Below are positions 1-11,500 of a stretch of DNA of 64,000 bases, in pieces. Each line of letters begins with the position of its first letter. Position 1 is the stretch's first letter. Location: positions 2,294,001 to 2,358,000 of the forward strand of contig JAYJMM010000028.1 in the NCBI GenBank assembly GCA_037349105.1, in the 5' to 3' direction. The stretch comes from Limnomonas spitsbergensis. Its lineage: Eukaryota; Chlorophyta; Chlorophyceae; Chlamydomonadales. A program made the translations under genes and the position numbers. The notes under the pieces were generated by a model that worked only from the letters and a program-made list of their open reading frames with translations, had not been told where the DNA came from and searched no databases.

Positions 1-560
1 AATTATAGTGTCATGGCTAACGTGGCACTAGTGTGCTTGCCGGTCTGCGGGTTTCGGATCCAGAACCCGGCCGAAATTTCGCGTGTGGCTGTGAATTTCT
101 GGGTTTGGACGTCGCTGCCCGGAATGGTCGGTGGCATGCCGGCAGTGTCACGTGCTGCGTGCGTGGCTGTCGTGGTAGCGTGACCGTGGATGCGGTGGTA
201 GGCCCGACGTGGTGTCTTTTGAGGATCGCGTGATGTCCGATGGCGCTCGTGTTCTCGACTCATATGGCGACCATGTTCGCGTGCCGTGATAGCGTGACCG
301 TGTTCCCAGGGTTGCCGATTTCGGGCACGAAAATCCGGTTCGATGTGGTGTCGGGTATCGCATGTTGCGGATCGCGTGATGTTCGAAAGTTTCCGTGTTC
401 ACGTCCTGTGTCATCGTGTTCCGGCACGTAACGCCGGTAACGTCTCGTGACGTGTCGTGACTGCACGTCAAGTCGCGTGTCGTCGGTCACGTCCTACTTG
501 CCGGTCTGCGGGTTTCGGACCCAGAACCCGTAGACGTCACGGCACGTACGGTGTGTTGGT
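1..560. repeat. Degenerate GC-rich repeat block
   Basis: A 34-bp stretch at 36-69 recurs at 497-530 with one mismatch. Between them, phrases such as GCGTGACCGTG (about 178 and 293) and GATCGCGTGATGT (about 224 and 369) recur, so this is a diverged tandem array. No exon or known protein was recognised in any frame. Confidence 0.5.
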
Positions 561-863
561 GCCCGTGCCTGTAGTAGGTTTTCCTTGGGATTCTCGGACT
601 GACCTTCAGAAGCGTGCGTTGGCGTCGGCTTGTCCTAGGCAATTGGCAAATAATGGCGGGATGATCAAGCTCAGCCTTATTTTTGCAAATTGTAATTTTG
701 AAATTGAGTTCGAAATCAGCTATGTTGGCTGCTCGGCAAGCTCGCGTTGTTTTCGTGATGAACATGTTACCAGTAAGTGGTTTGGCGTACCTGTGTTGTG
801 TTGCAAATATGGAATCAGTTAGTTTGGGTGTCTGACCTTGAATGATCGATGCCTTGATTGCAG

Positions 864-1222
864 TGTGATGAGGATCTTGGTACGGATGAGTTATATTCTC
901 AGGTGTCTTAGCATGGGTGAGTGGTTTTCATTGGCTAACAGCATTGGGGACTGCGTGAATGACTTTTTTGCTGTATCAATCCTGTTTTGTGCCGTAGGGT
1001 GATGATCGGCAGATGGATGAGGGGGGCGATCCAGTACTGATGAGTGAGGAGGAGTTCAACCTTATGGCAGCTCTGGCTGACAATCCTCGTGGGACGGTCG
1101 CTAGTTCGTCCGCGGCAACTGTGGAGGTGCTGGTTGGCGGGGCGCGTGCGGAGCTGGCGTCGCATGAGGTGTCGGCGCCAGAAGGGGAGCTGTGTGAGAG
1201 CCAGTGGTGCTGTCGCGGATGA
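864..1222 (+). other. Possible small exons of an unidentified gene
   Basis: A stretch of 39 bases at 864-902 follows TTGCAG and is followed by GTGTCT. A second open stretch starts at 1013 after CGGCAG with ATG and stays open to 1222. Joined in phase they give a short acidic peptide rich in Asp, Glu and Ala (for example MDEGGDP and SEEEFNLM). No family was recognised. It could be the 5' part of the kinesin gene that begins downstream, a separate small gene, or chance. Confidence 0.25.
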
Positions 1223-1600
1223 GGTGAGGACATATGGTTTGCTTGCAACTGATTGCTGGATGTGTGCGTAGTTGATCCGTGGGAAGTTGGCTGGGAAGCC
1301 TGGAATGTTTATGTATGTGCATAAATTGCCGTTCATTGATGCCGTGGTGTGCCGAAGCATTACTTTTGATATTGTGGCTGTGGTGTGGTCCGGTAGGTCC
1401 GGGCATGCTGACTGCTGGGATTATGTGGCCTTGCGACGTGATGCTGGCAGTTATAAAGGTTGGAAATTAATTATTACGTGTTATCATTTGAAATTGCAGG
1501 CTTTGCTGGCGCTGCGAGGTGGGCTGCGCGAGAGTGGTGCTGTTGGGAATGAGGTGAGGGGGCATGGGCAGCGTGCAATTCATTGCTAGGTGCTGTGTGT
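1170..1600 (+). repeat. Diverged direct repeat with donor-like ends
   Basis: The segment around 1195-1225 and that around 1528-1560 are similar; both encode a version of R-x-S-G-A-V-x-[DN]-E followed by GTGAGG, a good splice donor. The similarity continues more weakly for about 80 bases downstream of each copy. It may be a duplicated exon or an old tandem duplication. Confidence 0.3.
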
Positions 1601-2098
1601 GTTCACGTAGCGCTTGAATCTAGGTTGGGAAGCTAGGAGCCAGCATTGTCCCCAAGGTTGCTGTACTGTATTTTGAACCGCATTTATATTCTGTTTGCCC
1701 TTGCCAGTGGAATTACAGAATGTTGCGGATTGCGATGACGTGTTGCGATGGCGGGTTGCGCATATGTGTCATGTCAGCATCGTTGTGCCTGCCTGTCAGG
1801 GGTTGACGCCATGGTTGGCGTACTTATCCACATTTCCCCTCCTGTCCTAATATGTCGCATGTTCATGCAACAACAGTACTTATTTTTCTCTTTATCAACG
1901 ACATGTGTAGCACATCAAGTCTGTAATCAGCTCACCTGGCGGTGGCGAAACAGCAGACGGAGACTACAATGGTGAGGCTTTCTTACCCTGGCTCGTTTAG
2001 GGTCTTGCTTGTTGTGTAACGAAGTTACTAAATGCCGGCATCAAAGGCTACAATCATGAAGACAGGCAACCCCGGTGCTTCCCGGTGCTCGGTCTCCA

Positions 2099-2327
2099 GA
2101 AAAGTAAGATTTGCTGTTCTTTATTTCTGTCAGCTTGCACGTAATAAACCTTCTTGATGTTTGTAGGTGGTCGACAAGGCGACGGCACCACCAGGCGAGA
2201 TCCCGACGATGACGAAGGTCCTGTCTTGCATTTTCTTGCGAATAAGCTGTCGCTTCCCTTGGTGTCCTGAAAATTAAGATTTGCTGTTCTATATTTCTGT
2301 CAGTTTGCACGTAATAAAACTTCTTGA
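2099..2327. repeat. 58-bp direct repeat pair
   Basis: The stretch from about 2100 to 2157 (GTAAGATTTGCTGTTCT onward) recurs at about 2271-2327 with a few differences, a period of about 170 bp. Both copies end in a GTAATAAA-rich, polyadenylation-like sequence. A GAAA microsatellite follows at 2325-2342. Confidence 0.55.
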
Positions 2328-2420
2328 AAGAAAGAAAGAAAGCTACGCCCCGTGGGGGCGTGAGGGTTAAGGAAACAGCGCAGCCTGGGCCGAAGCCACA
2401 TCCGCGCCGTTACATTCGTT
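2323..2420 (+). repeat. Dispersed repeat, copy 1 (GAAA-tailed)
   Basis: A GAAA run is followed by a conserved block containing GGTTAAGGAAACAGCGCAGC and then a CCACATC-GCG-CGTTA block. The same order occurs at 12,166-12,262 inside a kinesin intron, so this is a short dispersed element. Its class is unknown; read on the minus strand the (TTTC)n tail would be compatible with a SINE. Confidence 0.5.
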
Positions 2421-2772
2421 CGGAAATATGTACAAGTTTGTCGGGTTTCCTTCTTGCGGTCCCTGAGCGACAGGGACCGCAACAGCGACAGCATGGGTGC
2501 GACTGCCCCTGTGCGACACCTCCTCCGCCGCTTCCACTGGAACTCCAGATACTTCATTGCTGGAAGGCGGGTGTGGAAGGGGGGGTGAAGTTTCCATGTG
2601 GCAGGAGCAAAAACGTATACCGGTATCCACATCTGCCACTTGACGTGTCCGTGACAACCCTGAAAAAGAGCCAAGGTTTCAAGAAAAAGAAAAGACACCA
2701 AAAGAAACCCGGGGAAGGTGCGAAGATCCCCGGGATTTTTTTTGGTTAAGGGCTAGGATCTGGACGGGATAA

Positions 2773-3411
2773 GAGGCGATTCACACCGGGGCACTTTCGC
2801 CACTTTCGTCACCTTTCGCGCGAATTTCAGTTCAGTTCAGGTCGGCCAACCCCGGGGGTTGGGCACCTTTCGCGCACGAACTGAAAGTGGGGTCTAGACC
2901 CCACTTTCAGTTCGCGTCAATCACTTTCGCAACTTTCAGTTCGTGCTGGCCATTTCCGACGGGCACCTTTAATTGCTTCTCTGTTCCTTCGTCCCGTCCG
3001 CCGCTTGCTATCTCGTGCAGCCAATTGTATGGGTTCTTCGCCCCCTGAAAATAAAACGCCTTCGGCTTAAGTCCAAAAAGGCAAACTCGAATGAGAAGAG
3101 GCAGCTTGAAGCTTGAAAGCCCATGCTACCCTGCCTGGCACATCTGTGATGTCAAGCACTTCAGAAATTACTGCCCAGGCTATGACAGCCATCACCGTTG
3201 TTCGATGTAGATTCATAAGGGTAAGAAACATCAATGGCAGCAGGCAATCAAGCGGACGAGCCATGTTGAAAGAAACACTATTCGACTTTCGTCGCCTTTG
3301 GAAATTTATCTGGTGTGAATCGGCCGTCCAAACGTCGGGGTTGGGATCGCGAAGTGGCAGGGGTTCAGTTCGTGCGAAAGTGACTTTCAGTTGGCCGGTG
3401 TGAATCGCCTC
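2773..3411. mobile_element. Non-autonomous TIR element (MITE-like), TAA target duplication
   Basis: The left end GAGGCGATTCACACCGG (2773-2789) is repeated inverted at the right end (3395-3411). TAA flanks both sides (2770-2772 and 3412-3414), as expected for a 3-bp TNA target duplication of the PIF/Harbinger kind. Inside are palindromes such as the GGGGTCTAGACCCC segment near 2891 and reiterated CACTTTCG/CTTTCAGTTCG words. It has no transposase. The element at 50,084-50,296 has related ends. Confidence 0.7.
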
Positions 3412-3424
3412 TAAGGCAGGTTTC

Positions 3425-3590
3425 TTCGGACTTCCTTCACTTTGGGGGATAGTATTTTTCCTTCTCCTTTTCCGTTTGTTCCTTTCGTTTCGGCTTCAGC
3501 CTTGAGTTTATTTTCCTCTCGACAAAACAGTCGGGCGCCCATATGCGGCCAAGCCTTTGCAGCATGGCCACGAGGTGTTATGTCATTGAC
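3425..3590 (+). mobile_element. LINE 3' tail fragment
   Basis: The pyrimidine-rich stretch, then GTCGGGCGCCCATATGCGGCC, then an ending in GTGTTATGTCATTGAC, matches in order the 3' tails at 23,331-23,400 (minus), 44,599-44,952 (plus) and 46,411-46,480 (minus). It is severely 5'-truncated. No clear target duplication was found. Confidence 0.5.
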
Positions 3591-3939
3591 ATGTTTAGCA
3601 TAGCCTGATCTTGCTGGAGGTTAAGCGAGCACGTTTAAAACAGTGCATACCCTCTGTGCCCTGCTGAAAACTAGGCCACGTGGGGCTGGTAGGGAATGAC
3701 TAGGCTCAATTCTAGCTACCATGCACAGCCTGGGCCATGGTGCAGCCATGCCATCCTCATATGTGAGGGGGCAGGAACATGGAACCCGGCACTCTAGCCG
3801 GGGGGAGAGAGAAGATCGTGTGGCGGGTTCGATCCCTCAAACTCTGGGTATGAATACCACTGGACCATTTCCCCCCGTAAGCGAGTACGTGATACAGAGT
3901 CTTGCACGCTGGTTCCTTTAGTTGATTTTTACTCTGTAC

Positions 3940-4620
3940 GCTTGACACGTACGGGCTTGGTGCTGATTTGCTAACCAATGAATGCAGCCAGATACACCAT
4001 AAGTCCCTAGCCATGTTTCCATAATGATGATCGATATTGGCAATGACCTAGCACAAGCGAGACTATGCGAGACATTCAAATTCTGGTCAAAAACTGCCAC
4101 TACAAGCAGAGCTATGGCTGCCAAAAGCCCCTCAAGATATGGCTTTAGGGGGGCTTAAAAAGACGGATGAGCTAAATACCCATGAGATCATGTCACGAGA
4201 ATGAGCCCACAGTTTGACCATGGCTCCAACATAATATATTACTATTGCAAAAGTCAAACAAGCAAAATTATGTTAAAACCCTATTACCGGGGCATGATGC
4301 TAGGCTATGGCTGCCATGTATCCCTAGCAACAGGGATTTGGGGCATGATGAGCTGAAAACCTGTAAACCATGGCAACATAATGAGCCCTTACTTTCTATA
4401 TCAATTGAAAAGCATCTAGCAAAATTCAAAATCGTGGTCAGGTCAAAATCAATCACTTCTACACTTGGCTATGGCTGCCAGAAGCCCCTTGAGGCAAGGC
4501 CTATGGGACTGGATAACCTGAGTACCCAATAAACCAGTTCGCCAGAATGAACCCACACTTGAGACATGGTTTGGAAAACATATTGCACACATATATGAAC
4601 CAAATCTTGTTCAAGTGTCA
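3940..4620. repeat. Diverged tandem repeat, roughly 165-195 bp unit
   Basis: A block with GCTATGGCTGCCA followed by an AGCCC/ATGAGCCCAC phrase occurs near 4110, 4304 and 4468. Weaker traces, such as TTCAAA-T-TGGTCA, lie near 4075 and 4425. No coding exon was recognised here or in the adjoining 3,591-3,940. Confidence 0.45.
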
Positions 4621-4794
4621 CAAGTATGTCGAGTTAGAAGCGCATGCACGGGACGTTGCGCCCCTCAAGGCATGGCGCATTGGCTTCATGAGCATGATGT
4701 CATAATAAATTACGATTCACTAACAACAAACAGGAGTATGGGAGGGCAAGGGGCCATCAGCTTCAATGGTATTTCATGGTCAGGGCCATGGGTA

Positions 4795-5275
4795 GGGGCA
4801 TGATTAAGGATAGGCGCATGTGCACGGACAAGGGCATGAGCAGAAGGTGAACATGAACGTGGACAGGGGCTGGGGTAGGATCTGAGATAGCTGCAGGCGC
4901 AGTAACATGACCTTGGACAGGGATAGGGACGGGAGCAGAAGAAGTGGTGGGAGCAGACCCTTGGGTAGGTATAGGGGCATATGCATGAGCATGGGCAAGA
5001 CCAGGAAGTTGGACATGGCCATGAGCAACATCATGGATAAGGACGAGGTCGGGGCATGGGCATCAATAGAAGTATGCTCGGCAGGAAGTGCCACATCGGA
5101 CATGCGCTTGGACAAGAGCATGGAGTAGAAGTACACGCATGGCTGCGCTTGGACAGGAGCAGATGCATGGGCAAGTACTCGGGCAGGGTATGACAGGGAC
5201 ATGTACATGCGCATGGACATGGACACGAGCAAGAGCAAGAGCAGGAGCAAGAGCAGATAACTGAAAAGTCGGGTA
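4795..5275. repeat. Low-complexity GGACAT/GGGCAT-type array
   Basis: Six-base variants (GGGCAT, GGACAT, GAGCAT, GAGCAA, GAGCAG) fill this stretch, ending in a near-perfect GAGCAA/GAGCAG run at 5225-5257. Apparent Ser/Cys/Pro-rich and Met-rich frames here are products of the repeat and are not called as genes. Confidence 0.6.
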
Positions 5276-5559
5276 CAACACGCATCACTGTGCTTAATAA
5301 ATGACCCCTGTTGCGAGTCGACATCAAGTGTGAACGGGCCCTAAACTAGGGTGTCTGGTCATCTTCATACCTGTGGTCCATGTCCGAACTTTTTCAATAT
5401 TGTTCTAGCTGCTGACTTGTTGTCAGTAGGACGCAATGAATAATCGCAGGGAAAGTAGAATACCAAGGGCGACCTTGGCAGACAAGGTGCTTGCCAGAAT
5501 AGGGTCAACTCCATTTTGGACCCTACGCGGCATTTTTAACCCCCCACCCCCCCTTGCAG

Positions 5560-8500
5560 TCTAACAACATCGAGAATACCGGGAATACAGCTGATCGTAA
5601 GCGCAAGACAGCAGGAGCCGGCGCAAGCCTAATTGCGGTACCGGAGTCGAAGCGCTTGGCTGGTTCATTCAACACCTCGACCAAGCCTGTTAAGGCGGCA
5701 ACACAGCCTTTCGCGGTTGCAGCAGCTCTAAGAAGCGATACCCCGAAACAGCAACATGGACCAGAAAGCGGGGAGGAGACGTTTGAGGACATATCTACCC
5801 GGACTGGTGCCACCGTCTCTGATATTCTCGTGAAGCGGATGCAGGTAAACTGTGTGACCTGCCTAACTCCTCCCGGTCGCACCGTGGTCGAAAATAGAAC
5901 GGCACTGAACTCAGGGCATTTGATTTGCATGCATGTGGAAAAGTTGCAGTAGCTGTGCTATCAGTACTACCTACCATACGTCTCAGCTTCATGTGCAGAA
6001 TTGATCTTGAAGCCCCTCCCCTGCTACGTCCATGTAGTTCAAGAAGGGCATCCGACCTGAGAAGAAGGTCGAGGAGATGGTACCTATGATCAAGGAAATC
6101 AGGCAAGCTGGGCCCTGGGTTGGGCACTATGTTGATTGAATGCAGCCAAAAGCTGCAAGTTTTTAAATATGGAATACCTGCATCTTTGCATTAAGGTTGA
6201 TCCATGTTTCAAACAAAGGATCCCTGCCATGGCTGCCTTCGCCTCTGTTCATGAATTTGTTCCAAACCTATCTGGCTATCTGTAAAGTAAGAGTTTGACC
6301 ACCATTGGATGGATTGGGACCAAACCTTGACCCGCCTACAGCCGGTGGGCAAAGCAGCAGGGATTTATGTTCCCTGCGGTCTTGCTGGTAGGCCGTGATG
6401 TAGCTGATCCTTTGCTTAATAATTCCATAGTGACAGTACAGCGTGCTTCACATGTAGTTTCTTCCGTTTTAATTAATTCTCCGTTTTTAGCCCAATTGCG
6501 ACAAATAGTGTTAAGTGTTAAAGCACCAAAGCTGCATTGGGGGGATACAGGGTGCGTCTGACCCCCCATTGCAGCTCAGGAGACGGAGGAGGTGCATACA
6601 TATAATTCTTCCATGCAGATGCTTTTGGTGTGGCTGATGGGCCTAGTTACGCAGTTCAAAAAAAATCCAGGCTGGTATGTCAGTCGAAGTTGTCAAATCA
6701 GCATTCCGACGAGTAATACACTGCTAGACAGTATATTACTCCTTATGGTGCATCAGCTTTCTCCTCTGGCGCTGCAACGCAAATCTGTTGAAAGCGACGA
6801 TACATAGCTCATTTTCCTGACGGAATAATCTGCGGTGTTCCTATATTTATCCGAGGATTGTATTTTGAGAGGGGCAAGTATTCCCCCTCTCTTCTCAGTG
6901 CTACTCTTCTCCCCCTACCCCTGTCATCTTCTCTTGGCTTTCCCCCTGGCCACGCCATTTTGCATGAGGTTTGATTTCCCCCATGGGCTACAATGCAGAC
7001 ATTGGCAGAGTGCCTCTCTTCCCTCTCTTCCCTTACCCCCTTTCTTCCCTTCTCCTTCCCTATCCACTTGTGTTCCCCTGGGCAATGGATGCCCCTGTGG
7101 GCAGAAGCTGGACCCCTAGAAGCTGAACTTCGCTTCAAGATTCACTGCCCCAGGCGACTTAGTCCATGTAAAAAACTTGTTCACAGGGCTGTGGCTTGGT
7201 ACCTCCAGGCTGGAAAAGAACGCGCCGACCTGGATTGCGAGCAGTGGAAGACGCACAGTGAACAGCTAGAGAGTGACATGGCTGCAGAGAAGCAGTCCCG
7301 GGCCGAAAAGGAAGATGCGTTTGAGCAGGAGCTCGGTGATAAGAAGGTGTGCTCCCTTACAATTCTTGACTGCCATAGATGATGTACATGCTCATCAGGT
7401 TTATTCTAGTATGCACCAGGACTATTTTTGCAGGCCAATGGGCAGCAAGCCCCAGGCAGATGAGGGGCAGACCTAGCAGAGCTTGCTGATCTTTTCCCCA
7501 CGGCCACAGGCTATGATCTCGCTCAATTGTAGCCGAGACACAGAGAATGATCCCCATCATCCGACGAGCACCTTTTCTTAACTTACATCAGCCACCCTCA
7601 CTGAACAATCAACCCTTAAAATGTTATTCAACATGGATCTTTAGCTTGGGCCATGCTGGCACCAAAACTTGAACAATGCACGAGAGTTATTTTGCGAGCA
7701 TTGGGCCACATTTGGAGTGTGGCTGGGCAGTCATCACTGGCCCAATGAGAACGAACCTCTGATAGGCCTAAGGTTAGCCAGGGCTTGCTGCACTAGGCTT
7801 TCGTAACCACAAGCAGGGACATACCTGAACTGTAGCTGACGTGCACTGCAAATAAAAGATGTTCAACATGCTGCTCCTTCTGCTGGAAAACGCAGGTTCT
7901 CCTGGAGCAGGCCCAGGAGCGTTGCAGTAAAGCTGAGTCTGCCCTTACCCTAGTTGAGGCAACGCTCAGTGAGCATGCCTCAGGGCTGCAGTCGCTGCAG
8001 CGGCTGCTCGTGGACACAGAAGACAAGCTGGGGAGGGCAATTCGGGACGCGGCTGAGAAGGAGGCCAAGGCAAGGCTGAGACAGCAGTTGTGCCGATGGA
8101 TGCCAATTTCTTGCAGGGCCATTGTTAATTTCAGGGTGCTTCAGCCACATGCCAGCAAATGGCTGGGATAACTGCCCTGCTGCATGGTTGTCGGCCTCAG
8201 ATGAAGGTGTAGGTTTTGCGCCCACCAGCCCGGTGGTGGCTGCTATTGGCCTGCTTAAGGTGGTATGGCACGCACTTCAGCAAACATTGGGTAATTTCTC
8301 CGCATCTCCTTGCTCACAGCACTGATCAGGCTGCACTGATTACCATGTACGCCTGCCGATGGATGCCAATTTCATGAGGGATCTCCCTGCATCTGCACAG
8401 CTGTATCATGCACCTGCCTGGCTGCACTTATTCCCGAAGCCTGTCTGGTAATGCTGATGGAAGGAAAGAGCATTCTGCTCTGGATGCCATTGCACGGGGT

Positions 8501-11500
8501 TATCACTGTTTCCTGCCCAACCATTTATACAAACTTCTCAACCCTGTTTCTGAGGGGCTCTCAATTACCTTATACCTAAACAACCATTCATGCTTTCCCT
8601 ACCCTGGTTCTTTTAATCAGCATCTTCTTATAAAGTCTAAGTTTCATTTAACTAGCTTTCCCAGCCTGAAAGAGTTCCAGCGATGAGATTATCCCTAATA
8701 CCTTGGTGCATGGATAGAAGATAAAGGGAGAATCTTTACACTTCAGTGTCGGTGACCCATTACCCCTCACTGTCATGCGCCTTTTGTAGCCCACCACTAT
8801 TTATTTTAAGGTGCTTCAGCTTCAACTCAGGTACTCCATGGCCCTCGGCCATGTTTACCTGGCGCTATGAGCCACACAAATTAACACTGCCTCTTTGCAG
8901 CATTCATGCTGCATAGAAGGCTACAAAAAGGCAAAGACCCTTTACATTTCAGGAGCGTATAGTGCCGCACTCTGTGATATGGCTGAACAGGTGTACCATC
9001 CTTCATCCACGCAGCGGGGCATGCACATCCCTACTTGCTGGAAAGCCGTCCTGAGAGCATTGCTGCCCATCTGCTTGCCTGACTGATTACCTGACTGCCA
9101 ACCCGCCTGATTCCTTATCCAGATCAAAGGGATGGAAGAGGTCATGCACCACAGCCAGGGCTACAGCTCTACGCTGCAGACATATAACACAACGCTGCAG
9201 GTTGACTTGAATAATGAGAAGGCAAAGAGGGAGGAGATAGGCATGCAGCGTGACCTGCTTCAGAACCAGGTCGCGGAGCTGGCAGGCAAACTGGTCTGCA
9301 GCGAGGACCGCTCACGGTTCGACCAGGTGGGCATGTACGCACATTCATGCACACATACAGGTACAAACAGTCAAACTCATGTCGTCACACTCAAGCACAC
9401 TTGTTAGCAAGGATGGCAAATTTTGGTTACATAGGGTAGGCAACAGACCTTCCAGTGTCTTTGGAAATTCATGTGCAGCTTCACCCCCCCCACCCTGGCC
9501 CACAGCCCCTGCAGGGGTCTCAGGGGTTCAAGGAACCTGCACTCTTTTGACATCTGTCCCTCTTTCCCTCTCCTGCTCCCAGCATCTGTACATGCCATCT
9601 CGTCTGGCTCAACATTAATTAAAGTACGCACCAGACATCCCTGGGGCTGCCACCGCGCATCCACCATAGGGCCAATTAGGACAATGTCATGACTGGCCTG
9701 CGGGAGGCGGCCCTAGCAACAGGGAATGCTGCCCCCAAACTCCTCGTCGCTGACCGGGATGTGGCCAGGATGTACCGTAACTGTGAGCGGGAGTCACGTG
9801 TTCTGGTCCACTTTGCTGTAGGACCAACAAATTATTTACCCCCCCCTCCCCGTAGCCCCCTGTGACCCTCGCGTTCCCAGCATTGCCTGCATAATCTCTC
9901 CTGTCCTGTCTTTCCTCCCTAGGTACAAGCCGACAAGATGCGGGAGGAGCGTGACAAGGCAGTGGTGGATCTGTCCCTCTTGCGTGCTGACCTGGATAGC
10001 TCCCGCTATGAGAGGGACCGGCTCCTGGCAGACACCACGTGTATGAAGGAGGACTATGACAGGATCAGGTGGGGCATGCATGTCAAAGTATTACAAATTT
10101 ACAATCGGTGTTGGGACATCATCGTAATTCGTTTTTTGTGTAAGTAGAGTAAATTTTGAATTCAGCAGTCAAGTTGAGATTCGGGTTTTGCACTTTATGA
10201 TAGGGGGTAGAGTCTTCAAATGGACATCTGGACTTGTTTTTTTGTGCATGCTGTGCATAGACATGTCATTACCAGTGCTGTGCTATTACGCAGTTATTCG
10301 TTATTTGAGAGTAATTACTGTCATTACGGCGCAACACGTACCGGTAATTGTGTAAGGCAAAAATAATAATTAACATCAGGGCTGCACGGCCAGTCAGTCA
10401 CAGGCCAAAGCACCTATGCTGGGGGTTCGCGGAGTAATTTACTAGTACCAACTACCATAGCTTTGCTTTGCCTTCCCTCATAATGAACGTTGTTTGGGGT
10501 TGAGGGATCCATGAATTTATTGATTATTGATTGTCGACGTCAGTTTTAGTCAGAAATTTTGAGAGTTTGTGTCGACAGTTTGCTTTTAGGGCCGCATTCA
10601 AAGATATATTTGTTTGGTGCCAGAGGGAAGGCAAATCAAATCTACGGTATAAAGAAAAGCCGTGCGCAAGCACTCAACTCATTGATTATACATCCGTTCA
10701 TTGATTGCTGACTTTGTACTGTTCTTCCATGTATCAATTGAGGTTTTTAATTGAGTTGACTACCGTAGATTTGATTTGTCTACCCTCGGGCATCAAAAAA
10801 TGATTTATTCTAATACTACCCTCAGACATTCTGTCAACAAAAAATCTTAATTTCTAACTGAAAGCTTGCGTTGACTTGCGTTTTTTGAATTTTAAAGCAG
10901 TATCTAAAGTAGTAAGCGCTGTGCAGACCTTCGGACCAACTGCGCAGAACCGGAAATAACTATTAAAAAACTTGTAGCTGCGCTGTGCAGAGTGATGTGT
11001 TCTTTGCCTACGCAGAGTGTTTCAGAACCTATTTGAAGTAGGTGTGCGCGAACCCTATCCGATTCTACGTTACCATTAGAACCGCAGTTCGGCAGCTTTA
11101 TTGTTTCTCAACGTATTGTGACTTGTATGGCTACTTTGCGGGTATGGTATATGTTTGCGACCCTATTGGTTGCAACTTACAACAAACAAGCCAGTATGCG
11201 AGCGTTTCGAATGCAGCATCCCCGATTACTCAGCTAGGAAGTATACGGCGATACTACACTAGTTATGCGATGCAATACAAGTCATGTCATTGTTTAAAAT
11301 TATAGGCGATACAAACATCTACACTTATTGTGCGATGCAATGCAAGTCCTGTCGTGGGACGGACAGGACAGGAACACAACTTAATACATTGTTCTCACGC
11401 AGCAAGTTTAATGGTTGACATGCGTCATGCAAGCCCATGACGGCAAAACGGTGTGCTGGTGATGTAGAGTAGTCTGTTTGTGTAAAGCCATAGTGAGAAG

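Noticed and set aside
3826..3836. GGTTCGATCCC, a B-box-like word of a tRNA or SINE
   Set aside because: No T-stem, acceptor stem or anticodon arm could be built around it, and no matching A box was seen at the right distance.
4804..5250. A 148-residue Leu/Met/Ser/Pro-rich minus frame with membrane-like composition
   Set aside because: It is a translation of the low-complexity six-base array; all frames there are open for the same reason.
8901..8990. A possible extra kinesin exon between acceptor TTTGCAG and donor GTGTAC
   Set aside because: It keeps phase, but the 30 residues (many Cys, Tyr, Ser) do not fit the coiled coil, and skipping it joins two coiled-coil exons directly.
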